From NCBI GenBank assembly GCA_946478895.1, contig CAMLDY010000051.1, forward strand, positions 1 to 17,023: DNA of 17,023 nt. The letters run 5' to 3'. Below are positions 6,452 to 14,387 of this stretch, piece after piece (position 1 is the stretch's first letter; each line of letters opens with the position of its first letter). The notes under the pieces were generated by a model that worked only from the letters and a program-made list of their open reading frames with translations, was not told the DNA's origin and did no database searches. A program made the position numbers and the translations under genes. The DNA comes from an uncultured Gemmatimonadota bacterium (GTDB lineage Bacteria > Gemmatimonadota > Gemmatimonadetes > Gemmatimonadales > Gemmatimonadaceae).

Positions 6452-7402
6452 ATGTCCGTGATAGGAGCCGACCTCGGCGGCACCAAGCTCTCCGTCGCTG
6501 CATTCAATGACGAAGGCGACATCGTCTCGCGTGAAGTCGCGCCGCTCGGCGGGAGGAGTGGCGGCGATGTCGGCGCGCTCATCGCCGAGCGCGTGCAGAA
6601 ACTGAGAGCGCAGCACCACGCGTCGGCGGTGGGCGTCTGCGTGCCCGGACTGTACCGCTCTGCGCGCGGCACCGTCTGGGCGCCAAACATTGGAGGCTGG
6701 GACGACTATCCTCTCCTCGATGAATTGCGCGCGGTACTCGGCGCCGACACCCGAGTCACCATCGATAGCGATCGAGCGGCGTACATCCTCGGCGAAACGT
6801 GGCGGGGCGCGGCGCGCGGCGCGAGCGACGCGATCTTTCTCGCCGTCGGTACCGGCATCGGCGCGGGGATTCTCGCGGGCGGGAAGGTTGTGCGCGGACA
6901 CGGCGACGTCGCCGGCGCGATCGGCTGGCTCGGGGTCGATCGCCCGTTCATGCCGCGCTATGTTCAGCACGGATGTCTCGAGGACCAGGCATCGGGGCCA
7001 GGGCTGGTGCGCGTCGCACGCGATCTGATCGGGCCCGACCTCACCTACGATGGCGTGCTGTCGAGAAAGAATCCCGACGAGCTCGACACCGCCGCGATCT
7101 TCGCCGCCTACGAAGCGGACGATCGTATCGCCAGGGGCGCGATCGACAACGCCATCGAGCTATGGGGAATGGCGGTCGCGAACCTGGTGAGCCTGTTCAA
7201 TCCGGAGATCATCGTCTTCGGCGGCGGCGTCTTCGGACCCGCGGTTCAGTTTCTCGATCGGATCTACGCCGAGGCCAAACGGTGGGCGCAGCCGATCGGC
7301 ATCCAGCAGGTGAAGCTCGTTGCCAGCTCTCTCGGCAGCGACGCCGGATTGTACGGGGCGGGCCAGATGGCGATGCTCGCCGCCGACGGAGTGACGTCAT
7401 GA
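6452..7402 (+). CDS. ROK-family sugar kinase, divergent sugar-binding motif
   Basis: This is a 316-aa cytoplasmic ROK protein. The phosphate-binding motif GADLGGTK is at 5-12, VPGLY at 64-68, Asp107 (IDSDRAA) is in the place of the catalytic Asp, GTGIGAGI is at 133-140, and the adenosine-side IIVFGGG is at 253-259. It has no HTH, so it is a kinase type, not a ROK repressor. The usual GEIGH sugar-binding motif is AGAIGWLGV (155-163), with Glu replaced by Ala and His by Trp. The zinc motif CxCGxxGCxE keeps only GCLE (174-177). The sugar bound probably differs from glucose or N-acetylmannosamine. The ATG at 6452 gives the standard MSVIGxDLGGTK start; the in-frame ATG at 6359 would read through the MITE-like element. 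Its TGA overlaps the start of the permease gene (ATGA). Confidence 0.9.
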   Translation: MSVIGADLGGTKLSVAAFNDEGDIVSREVAPLGGRSGGDVGALIAERVQKLRAQHHASAVGVCVPGLYRSARGTVWAPNIGGWDDYPLLDELRAVLGADTRVTIDSDRAAYILGETWRGAARGASDAIFLAVGTGIGAGILAGGKVVRGHGDVAGAIGWLGVDRPFMPRYVQHGCLEDQASGPGLVRVARDLIGPDLTYDGVLSRKNPDELDTAAIFAAYEADDRIARGAIDNAIELWGMAVANLVSLFNPEIIVFGGGVFGPAVQFLDRIYAEAKRWAQPIGIQQVKLVASSLGSDAGLYGAGQMAMLAADGVTS

Positions 7403-8562
7403 GCTCGAGACGATTCCTGTTCGCGTGCGCGTGCCTCGGGATGCTCAGCTTCGGCATCGTTCTCACGGTGCTCGGCGCTGTGCTGCCGTCGATCATGACG
7501 CGTTTCGGCATCGGCAAAGCGGAGGCGGGCTCTTTGTTTCTGCTGATGTCATTCGGGATACTCGCTTCGTCGCTCGTGTTCGGACCTCTGGTCGATCGCT
7601 ATGGCTACAAGGGAATCCTGCTCGTCTCGACGCTGCTGATTGCGGCCGGCCTGGAGTGGATCGCCTTCGCGTCGTCGATGACGTCGCTACGGTTCGCGGT
7701 GCTGGTGATCGGTTTCGGCGGCGGTGTTATCAACGGCGGCACCAATGCGCTGGTCGCCGACATCAGCAGCGACGGCCGCGCCGCCAATCTCAATCTGCTC
7801 GGCGTCTTCTTCGGAGTCGGAGCGATGGGAGTTCCATTCGCGCTCGGCACGCTGACCGGCCGATTCACCGAGACCACGCTCGTCGCCGGCGTTGGCGCGC
7901 TGGTGCTGATCGTGGTGGCATTTCTCGCCGTCGCTGTCTTCCCGGCGCCGAAGCAGCCGCAGGGATTCCCGATCGCGGACGCCGGAAAGCTGGTACGCGA
8001 TCCGCTGCTGCTGTTGATGGGACTGATGCTGTTCCTCGAGAGCGGGATGGAGATCAGCGTCGGCGGGTGGACATCGACCTTCGTCTCGGAGGTCCTCGCT
8101 GTTCCGGCCCGCAAAGCGCTGATGATTCTGTCGCTCTATTGGGCGGGGATGATGCTGGCGCGACTCGCGCTCGGATACATTCTGCGCAAGACGTCGGCGT
8201 TCATCGTTCTCTACGCATGCCTCGCGATCGCGCTCGTCGGCGCGGCGCTGCTGCTCACGACCACCAGCGTGTCGATAGCGGCGATTGGCGTGTTCACCCT
8301 CGGTGTCGGATTCGCCGCGATGTTTCCGACCGTGCTCGGCTTCATCGGCGACCGCTACGCGGCGCTCTCCGGCACCGCATTCAGCGTGGCGATTGCAATG
8401 GCGCTCATCGGCGGAATGCTGCTGCCGTACACCGCCGGCGTGCTCGGCAGCAATTACGGGATGCGCGGATCCTTTGCGATCGTTCCGGTCGCGCTCATCG
8501 TCCTCGTGATCTTCGTCACGATTCTCTCGCGGAAACTTCGCTCACCTTCAACGACATCATGA
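7399..8562 (+). CDS. MFS transporter, probable sugar permease
   Basis: The 387-aa inner-membrane protein has about twelve hydrophobic segments. The first begins after MSSRRF (FACACLGMLSFGIVLTVLGA), and motif A lies between helices 2 and 3 (GPLVDRYGYK, 62-71). A long loop around PAPKQPQGFPIADAGKLVRD marks the middle between the two six-helix halves. Its size and pattern resemble sugar-proton symporters of the FucP/NagP type, but the substrate is inferred only from the flanking kinase and SIS genes. The ATG overlaps the ROK stop (ATGA, 7399-7402), and the stop overlaps the SIS start in the same way (8559-8562). The three proteins should therefore be made together from one mRNA: uptake, phosphorylation, and binding or isomerisation. 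Confidence 0.9.
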   Translation: MSSRRFLFACACLGMLSFGIVLTVLGAVLPSIMTRFGIGKAEAGSLFLLMSFGILASSLVFGPLVDRYGYKGILLVSTLLIAAGLEWIAFASSMTSLRFAVLVIGFGGGVINGGTNALVADISSDGRAANLNLLGVFFGVGAMGVPFALGTLTGRFTETTLVAGVGALVLIVVAFLAVAVFPAPKQPQGFPIADAGKLVRDPLLLLMGLMLFLESGMEISVGGWTSTFVSEVLAVPARKALMILSLYWAGMMLARLALGYILRKTSAFIVLYACLAIALVGAALLLTTTSVSIAAIGVFTLGVGFAAMFPTVLGFIGDRYAALSGTAFSVAIAMALIGGMLLPYTAGVLGSNYGMRGSFAIVPVALIVLVIFVTILSRKLRSPSTTS

Positions 8563-9317
8563 CCCTCAGCAAGATCTGGCTGACTTCGACACGGTCAGTC
8601 CTCGACGACATCGAGAAGACCCAGCTTCCCAGCATCCAGCGCGCCGCCGAGCTGATGGCGGATTCGATCGAGGCCGAGCGATGGGTGCACACCTTCGGCT
8701 GCGGTCACGCCACGATTCCGGTGGAGGAGATGTACCCGCGCATTGGCGGGTTCGTCGGCTTTCATCCGATGATCGAGCTGCCGCTGACTTTCTTCACGCG
8801 AATTACCGGCGAGATGGGGATCCACCAGTTCCTTTTCCTCGAGCGGGCCGAGGGCTACGGCAACGCGATCATGAAGAGCTACTCGTTCGACAGGCGCGAC
8901 ACGATGTGGATCTTCTCGCACACGGGGATCAACAACGTCAACATCGACGTCGCACTGCGCGCGAAGGAGCAGGGGATGCGGCTCGTCGCGACGGGCTCGG
9001 CGGCGCAGGCCGCGGCATCACGGCACCCGTCGGGCAAGACCCTGTTCGAGCTGGCCGACGTCGTGATCGACACCCGCGTTCCCGCGGGCGATTCCTCGGT
9101 GCCACTCAGGAATCACGTCGACAAAGTCGGCCCCGTCTCGACGATGGCGTTCGTGGCCGTGGTGTGGATGACCATCACCACCGTCGCCGAGATCCTCGCC
9201 GATCGGGGCGTGCGCCTCTACATCCACCCGTCGCACAACGTCCCAGGCGATACGACTGCTCGCGAACGACTCGACGAGGCGCTGGCCGAGTACAAGCGGC
9301 GAGCTGCCAGTTTGTAG
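8559..9317 (+). CDS. SIS-domain sugar-phosphate binding/isomerase protein (UPF0309-like)
   Basis: The 252-aa protein has one SIS domain. A helical N-terminus (IQRAAELMADSIEA) is followed by VHTFGCGHATIPVEEM (43-58), LERAEGYGNAIM (94-105), SHTGINNVNIDVALRAKEQG (120-139), SRHPSGKTLFELADVVID (154-171) and VGPVSTMAFVA (190-200). The GCGH and SHTG loops are the phosphosugar-binding turns. The layout fits the UPF0309 type of uncharacterised SIS proteins rather than GlmS or the MurQ etherase. It probably binds or converts the phosphosugar made by the ROK kinase, perhaps an amino-sugar phosphate; this is an inference from the operon. It is the last gene of the cassette. Transcription then runs into the nested palindrome starting 13 bp after the stop. 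Confidence 0.88.
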   Translation: MTLSKIWLTSTRSVLDDIEKTQLPSIQRAAELMADSIEAERWVHTFGCGHATIPVEEMYPRIGGFVGFHPMIELPLTFFTRITGEMGIHQFLFLERAEGYGNAIMKSYSFDRRDTMWIFSHTGINNVNIDVALRAKEQGMRLVATGSAAQAAASRHPSGKTLFELADVVIDTRVPAGDSSVPLRNHVDKVGPVSTMAFVAVVWMTITTVAEILADRGVRLYIHPSHNVPGDTTARERLDEALAEYKRRAASL

Positions 9318-9334
9318 GCATCGCTGATCCGGTC

Positions 9335-9450
9335 GAGGCGAGGGATGCTCTCTGAAAAACTGCTCGCCCGCCCCTTGGGGTCTGCCGTGTGAGTGGTATT
9401 CCCAGACGGGGCGGTCTGCGCGATGTTTTTCCGAGAGCACCCCTCGCCTC
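9335..9450 (+). mobile_element. 116-bp palindromic element, copy A
   Basis: The terminal arms 9335-9360 and 9425-9450 are complementary at 24 of 26 positions and enclose a 64-bp interior. The interior also pairs in part: cgcccc near 9369-9374 with ggggcg near 9408-9413, and gtctg near 9380-9384 with cagac near 9403-9407. As RNA or single-stranded DNA it would form one long hairpin. Copy B has exactly the same length and the opposite orientation. Confidence 0.6.
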
Positions 9451-9487
9451 TCCCTGCATCTATGCATCGAACTGTCCGCGTGTGTTC

Positions 9488-9642
9488 CGCGCACCTCGGC
9501 GCGGTGTCGCCGTCTGGACGCCCAAGTTCCGCTGTCGGGGTGCGGCCGTAATGCGCGGTCCACGCGTTGGCGCGTATCGAACGGCGAGGACCGCCCCGAC
9601 GCGCCTCCCCGTAGGATCCCAACTGCGAGTGTGAGGTGCGCG
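9488..9642. other. Self-complementary segment between the two elements, possible structured RNA
   Basis: Three stems are nested. cgcgcacctc (9488-9497) pairs perfectly with gaggtgcgcg (9633-9642). gtcgggg (9534-9540) pairs with ccccgac (9594-9600). ccgt plus atgcgcg (9546-9557) pairs with cgcgtat plus acgg (9571-9584), with one G-T wobble. No open reading frame with recognisable features is present. It might be a small RNA, or simply the decayed centre of the large palindrome. I recognise no known RNA family. Confidence 0.3.
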
Positions 9643-9661
9643 CCAACAGACCCGTGCGGGA

Positions 9662-9777
9662 GAGGCGAGGGGTGCTCTCAGAAAAACATCGCGCAGTCCC
9701 GCCCCCGCTCTAGACGCCGCCCATCAGGTTTTCGAGTGGAGCGGGCGAGCAGTTTTTCAGAGAGCACCCCTCGCCTC
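9662..9777 (-). mobile_element. 116-bp palindromic element, copy B (inverted)
   Basis: The terminal arms 9662-9687 and 9752-9777 enclose a 64-bp interior. Read on the minus strand, the arms and the first about 11 interior bases (tgctcgcccgc) equal those of copy A, as do the last 9 (ctgcgcgat). The middle of the interior is quite different. Conserved arms around a variable loop suggest that the stem, not the loop, is under selection or is the mobile part. It ends 41 bp from the tamB stop. Confidence 0.6.
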
Positions 9778-9818
9778 GACCCAAGCCGGGATGCAGCTCG
9801 CACCTGACTCCTCGCGCC

Positions 9819-12800
9819 CTAAAACCGCCACTCTCTAATAAGGAACGCCCCGAACGCGCTGGTGGTGCCGATGTTCTGATCGCGGGAGAGCGTCGGCTCG
9901 CGCAGCAGGTAGCGGGTATCGACGCCGGTCTCGAGGCGGTAGCCGCGGAGGCCGCCGAAGCGGTGCACGACCTGGATGCCGGGGCGCTGGAGCGCGGCGG
10001 GATCGAGGGGCGACTTGATCGCGACGAAAGTGTGCGACTTGATGTACTTGCCGAACTCGAACTGGGTGGCGCGCAGAAAATCTCCGACGTCGGTCTGCAC
10101 GTCGGCGGGAGTGATGGTGAACACGTCGGCTCCGAGTGAGCGGGCGGCGCTGCCGGCGACCTGATCGGCGAGGACACCCAGCGCGACACCGGCAAGCTGA
10201 CGGCTGGCGAGTGCGGCGCCCCGGCCCACAACGTTCTCGCTGCCGCCGCCGTTGGTGAGTCCCGATCCCTCGAGCTGCAGCAGCGAGCTCGACGAGCGGC
10301 CGAACGCGAGGTAGCTGAGCAGATCGCTCTGGGTGATCGGTGGCTGCGCGTCGCTGGTGAGCGAGATGTTCGGGCTGCTCAGCGTGCCGCCGACGACGAT
10401 CTGGATATTGATCGCTTCGCGGTTGGGCTCTCTGACCTCGTACTCGGCAACGCCCTGCAAAGTCGGATTCAATTCCGTCGAGTTGATGAAGGTCGCTGAG
10501 CCGCGCTTGATGTTGAACCGCCGCGTCATGAAGGTGTACTCGCCGCGCTCGGTGAGCAGCACGCCGTCGATCACCAGCGATTCCTTGGCGCGGTTCACGT
10601 GTACGCCCATCGGAACTTCGGTGTACACCTCGACGTTGGCCTCGCGCGAGCGCACGAACACATCGCGATCCACGCGGAGCTCTACATCCATGCGCAGGTT
10701 GGCGAGCAGTGGGTTCTGGCTGGGGAATATCTCCTTGTCCGCCATCACCGCGGTGTCGATGACGCTGAACAACGCGGGATCACCTGCCCCGACCAGATTC
10801 TTGTTCTCCGGCGGCGGGATGTAGAGAACGCCGTCCATGATCCGCACATCTCCGGTGACGTGCGCGTCCTTGAACGGGCCGACCATCGCCAGGTTGGCGC
10901 TGGCGGTGAGATTGCCGCGATCGTTCTTCAGCACCTGCGCGGCATTCGCCTTGAGCTTCAGATCGAAGCTCGGCGCGGTCAGGGATTTGAGGCCGATGCC
11001 GCCGGTGATCGCAATGCGTCCATTGTTGTAGGCGACGACGGAATCGACGACGATGGTGTCGCCCATCAGTCGCACCGATGCCTCGATCTGATTGAGAGTG
11101 ATGCCAGCCAGCACCACCTTCGCCTGTCCCTCGTGCAGCGTGAATTGCCCGGTGACCTGCGGGTGATTCAGAGTGCCGGCTACCTTGAAGTTGGTGGCGA
11201 CTTTGCCCTTGAGGTTTGCGACGTAACCCTGGAGCTGTGGCACCATGTCGAGCGGCAGACTGTCGGCAGTCACGTTGAGCGCGATTTGCCTGTCAGAGGG
11301 GAATCTGGAGCCCGTGACGCCTGTCAGAGCGAGGTTGATCGGGACCGTGCCTTCGGCCACGAGGAAGGGCGGCAGTCCCGCGCGCATCGCCTCGGCGCGT
11401 CCGCTCAGGGTCTGATTGGCGTACTCGATGTTGCCGTGCACCTCGGGCATCACCGTGCCGTTGTAGACGAGATCAGTCGCGCCGAACGCGCCCTTGAATT
11501 GAGGATTCCCGAGAGTGCCGGTCGCGTGCACGTTGAACGAGACGAGGCCGGAAGCGTTGATGTCGCTCTCCGTGAGCGCGATCACGTCGCCGACATCCAC
11601 ATTGTCGACGGCGATGTCGAGGTTAGCGCTCCCCTGCTTGGGTACGAAGCCGTTGACGTAGATGCGGCCGTTGGCGCCGTTGCGGAGCTCCAGGTTTTGA
11701 ACGTCCACGCCGGCCTGGCCCCAGTGCAGCGCCGCGGCGTGGGTGCTCGCCCAGACGCTGGTATCCATCTGCAGCCTGAGATTGTTCAGCGTCAGCTCGT
11801 TGCGCACCTTGTCGAGCGTGAACGCGGCGTCCGCGGCGTAGGTGCGCGAGTTGTCCTGATTGACGACGAGATTCAGGGTGCCGTTCGGCTTGTGATAGGT
11901 GAGCTTCACCCCGACGCTGTCCAGATCGAATCCCGCAGCGCGGACCGCGCGCGCTTCGGCGTTAACGCGCACCTGTGACTGCGGCGTCCTCGCGTTGACC
12001 CAGTCGTAGTCGGCGGTGAAGGAGCCGACGCTATTGCCCTGGGCGATCACGTTGGTGCCCGACGCCGTGCCGCGCAGGCTGAAGTTCTTGATGTTGCCCG
12101 TCGCGACACCGTCGGCGCGCACGGAGCCAGAGAGAATGTTCTTCGGAATTGCCGTCGGAGTGTCGACGACGGTCGGCGGAATGGTGCGGCCGGTGATTGC
12201 CCGCTCCACGACTGTCGCGCGCGCGAGCCGAGACGAATCGCTCTTCGCCTTCGCGACCCTGCGCGCGAGGATCCCCGGCCGCGGCTGGACGACGCCGGTG
12301 TCCTTGGAGATCAATCCGGCGAAGTTCTCCAGCGAGTCAATGGCGACGTGATACGAGAGCGTCCCGGTGCGGCCTGCCGTCAAGCCGAAAGTTCCTTTCG
12401 CCTCGACGATGCCCTGCGGCACGCCGACCGCCAGCGTGTCGAACGTCGCCAGGCCGTTGGCGAGCGCGACGCGCACGTTGGCGCTGTCGATCGAAACTGT
12501 GTCGATGCGAGATGCGGCGACGTCGGCGACCAGCTCCGCCTGCATCGTCGCCGGATCGAAGCCGCGTCCCTTGAATGACCCGACCGCGGTCACCGACGTG
12601 GACGGCGCCTTTGCAACGATGGCGTTGGCGTTGAGCTCCCTCGTATTGAAGTTGAGGTTGTAGCCGGTCACCGTGCTCTGGAGATCCATGGTGCCGCGCA
12701 CGTCGACGAATCCGCCGCCGGCGATGGTCATCTGCGTATTGATCGCCAGGTTGCCGAGGTCTCCCCTCACCTTGAGCGGACCGCTCGCGTTTCCGTGCAG

Positions 12801-14387
12801 GCCGAGCGTCGGCGCCGCAATCCGGCCGAACGTGACGAGCGACAGCGGATGCATGCGCGCGTCCACATCGACCCACAGCAAGCCGCGCGGACGGAAAGCA
12901 AACCTTCCAGTCGCGCGCGAGACCGCTCCGCGATCGACGTTGGTCACGTCGCCGACCGCCGTCATGATTCCCGCGCTCGAGCCGTTGAGGGTCGCGTTCC
13001 CGCTAAGGGTGCCGTTGAGGAACAGCTTCGGCGCGATCGCCTTCATGAGACCCGTCTGCAGCGGCAGCATTCGCGTGCGCAGATCGCGCGCGGTGAACAC
13101 CCCGCCGGCCAGCCCCATCACCCCGACCGCGACGATATGACTCCTCCCCGACAGTCGGTCGTCGACGACGACATCTCCGTTCACGGCCAACGCGTGCTCG
13201 CCGCCGTTGAATTTCGCGCTGCCCGTCAGCGTCAGCGGTCGCGGGAAAGTCATTGTCGGAAAGAGCTGGGTGATCAGCCGGGTCTCGAGATTGGCGAATC
13301 GCAGATCGGCGTTTCTGTACGCGACGGTGTCCGTGACGGTCGCCTCGATCTGTCCAGCGATGTGCGATCGCTGGATGGTCATGTCCATGTTCTGGACGAG
13401 ATACACGCTCTTGCTACCGGTCCAGTCGAGCCCGAAATCCAGCTTGCCCGATCCGCCCTCTGGCAGGTTGACCCACGCCCAGCGCAGGTCGGCGGGATTC
13501 ACGGGATCACCGTGCAATCGCAGATGCAGGTCGCCGTTGGTGAGCAGATACTTGCCGTCGCCACTCGCCTTCGTCTGGGGGAACGCCACTCGTGCGCCTT
13601 TCCACCACAGCGAATCACTCGTGAACTGGAAGGTGCCGGTTAATCCGCGCACGTCCGCGACGGGCGGCCGAAACGGCTCGGCGATCATCCTCAGCGCCGC
13701 GACATCGACGAGGTGCGTCTTGTACGCGGGATCCTCCAGTCGCACCAGCGGGAAAATGGCGTTGATGTGGTGGAAGCTGGACTCCCGCTGATAGCCTTTC
13801 GCCAGCTGGATGATCTTGAGCCGTCCCGTCGGCCCCAGCGCTCGTCTCACTGCATCCTGCTGCTCGGCGGGAGTGATGTTGGGGTCGGGCGCCCATGGCG
13901 CCCGGATGGTGAGGTCGCCCTCGATCATCGTCACGTCGCTGAAGCGGATCCACGTCCCCCAGCCGGTTTTCTTCGGGCCCGTCGACGTCGTCGTATCGCG
14001 CGGAAAAATCCGCTCGTAATTCCATTTGTCGCCCGGCAGCTTGTCGATCACGATCACCGGCCGCACCAGCTTTACCTCGCGGAAATCGATCCGCTTGCCT
14101 CGCAGCGTGGTGAGGCTGTAGCGCGCCCACGCTTCATCGACCTTGACGAACGGACGGTGGGCGCTGTCGGTGATCACGACATCGTGGAGCGTGAAGCCGC
14201 GCAGCAGATTGCCGGTGACGCCGCCGATGTGAACGAGGCCGTGGCTGTTGCGCTGAATGAGTCCTTCGACGTACCGGCGCACGCGCTCCCGCCCCCAGTC
14301 GGTGTTGGTGATGAGCAGCACGCCGCCGATCAACAGCAGCACCACCACCACCAGAGCGAGGAGGAGGCGGACCCACCACCTGCGCAT
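9819..14387 (-). CDS. tamB: Translocation and assembly module TamB-like protein (DUF490)
   Basis: The protein has 1522 aa. An N-terminal anchor (MRRWWVRLLLALVVVVLLLI, 1-20, continuing to about 27) leads into a very long periplasmic part. That part is rich in alternating hydrophobic beta strands, as in the bridge-like AsmA/TamB proteins that span the periplasm and are thought to carry lipids or assist outer-membrane protein insertion. The C-terminal TamB domain (about the last 400 residues) is clear: LTERGEYTFMTRRFNIKRGS, then LNPTLQGVAEYEV, then QPPITQSDLLSYLAFGRSSS. The protein ends in EWRF. Its size is somewhat above E. coli TamB. Its ATG shares one base with the stop of the upstream Omp85 gene (TAATG, 14385-14389), so the pair is translationally coupled, which matches tamA-tamB order. 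The convergent SIS gene lies beyond the nested palindrome. Confidence 0.92.
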   Translation of the reverse strand: MRRWWVRLLLALVVVVLLLIGGVLLITNTDWGRERVRRYVEGLIQRNSHGLVHIGGVTGNLLRGFTLHDVVITDSAHRPFVKVDEAWARYSLTTLRGKRIDFREVKLVRPVIVIDKLPGDKWNYERIFPRDTTTSTGPKKTGWGTWIRFSDVTMIEGDLTIRAPWAPDPNITPAEQQDAVRRALGPTGRLKIIQLAKGYQRESSFHHINAIFPLVRLEDPAYKTHLVDVAALRMIAEPFRPPVADVRGLTGTFQFTSDSLWWKGARVAFPQTKASGDGKYLLTNGDLHLRLHGDPVNPADLRWAWVNLPEGGSGKLDFGLDWTGSKSVYLVQNMDMTIQRSHIAGQIEATVTDTVAYRNADLRFANLETRLITQLFPTMTFPRPLTLTGSAKFNGGEHALAVNGDVVVDDRLSGRSHIVAVGVMGLAGGVFTARDLRTRMLPLQTGLMKAIAPKLFLNGTLSGNATLNGSSAGIMTAVGDVTNVDRGAVSRATGRFAFRPRGLLWVDVDARMHPLSLVTFGRIAAPTLGLHGNASGPLKVRGDLGNLAINTQMTIAGGGFVDVRGTMDLQSTVTGYNLNFNTRELNANAIVAKAPSTSVTAVGSFKGRGFDPATMQAELVADVAASRIDTVSIDSANVRVALANGLATFDTLAVGVPQGIVEAKGTFGLTAGRTGTLSYHVAIDSLENFAGLISKDTGVVQPRPGILARRVAKAKSDSSRLARATVVERAITGRTIPPTVVDTPTAIPKNILSGSVRADGVATGNIKNFSLRGTASGTNVIAQGNSVGSFTADYDWVNARTPQSQVRVNAEARAVRAAGFDLDSVGVKLTYHKPNGTLNLVVNQDNSRTYAADAAFTLDKVRNELTLNNLRLQMDTSVWASTHAAALHWGQAGVDVQNLELRNGANGRIYVNGFVPKQGSANLDIAVDNVDVGDVIALTESDINASGLVSFNVHATGTLGNPQFKGAFGATDLVYNGTVMPEVHGNIEYANQTLSGRAEAMRAGLPPFLVAEGTVPINLALTGVTGSRFPSDRQIALNVTADSLPLDMVPQLQGYVANLKGKVATNFKVAGTLNHPQVTGQFTLHEGQAKVVLAGITLNQIEASVRLMGDTIVVDSVVAYNNGRIAITGGIGLKSLTAPSFDLKLKANAAQVLKNDRGNLTASANLAMVGPFKDAHVTGDVRIMDGVLYIPPPENKNLVGAGDPALFSVIDTAVMADKEIFPSQNPLLANLRMDVELRVDRDVFVRSREANVEVYTEVPMGVHVNRAKESLVIDGVLLTERGEYTFMTRRFNIKRGSATFINSTELNPTLQGVAEYEVREPNREAINIQIVVGGTLSSPNISLTSDAQPPITQSDLLSYLAFGRSSSSLLQLEGSGLTNGGGSENVVGRGAALASRQLAGVALGVLADQVAGSAARSLGADVFTITPADVQTDVGDFLRATQFEFGKYIKSHTFVAIKSPLDPAALQRPGIQVVHRFGGLRGYRLETGVDTRYLLREPTLSRDQNIGTTSAFGAFLIREWRF

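Larger units (their letters stand above)
9331..9781. repeat. Nested 451-bp palindrome made of two inverted 116-bp elements
   Basis: Outer arms 9331-9371 and 9741-9781 are inverted repeats matching at 40 of 41 positions. Inner arms 9416-9454 and 9658-9696 match at about 38 of 39. The core unit is a 26-bp arm (beginning gaggcgaggg and containing tgctctc and gaaaaac) present four times: 9335-9360, 9425-9450, 9662-9687 and 9752-9777. Nearly the whole 501-bp gap between the convergent SIS and tamB genes is taken up by it. No transposase or ORF with family features is inside. It may be a pair of MITE/REP-like insertions or one composite element, and it may also serve as a transcription end for both genes. 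Confidence 0.85.

Noticed and set aside
6799..7398. In-frame 200-codon extension upstream of the MFS gene
   Set aside because: It overlaps the ROK coding region out of frame, is very Arg-rich and has no domain. The ATG at 7399 gives a normal MFS start and an ATGA junction.
7425..8558. In-frame extension upstream of the SIS gene
   Set aside because: It is an out-of-frame reading of the MFS gene, Arg-rich and non-membrane. The ATG at 8559 gives the normal SIS protein length.
9018..9646. Minus-strand open frames over the end of the SIS gene and the palindrome
   Set aside because: They run through the inverted repeats and antisense to the SIS gene, with no domain and biased composition.
10599..11978. 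Long plus-strand open frame (459 codons) opposite tamB
   Set aside because: It is antisense to a well-supported 1522-aa gene, is rich in His, Arg and Asp as expected from GC-biased antisense reading, and has no domain I recognise.
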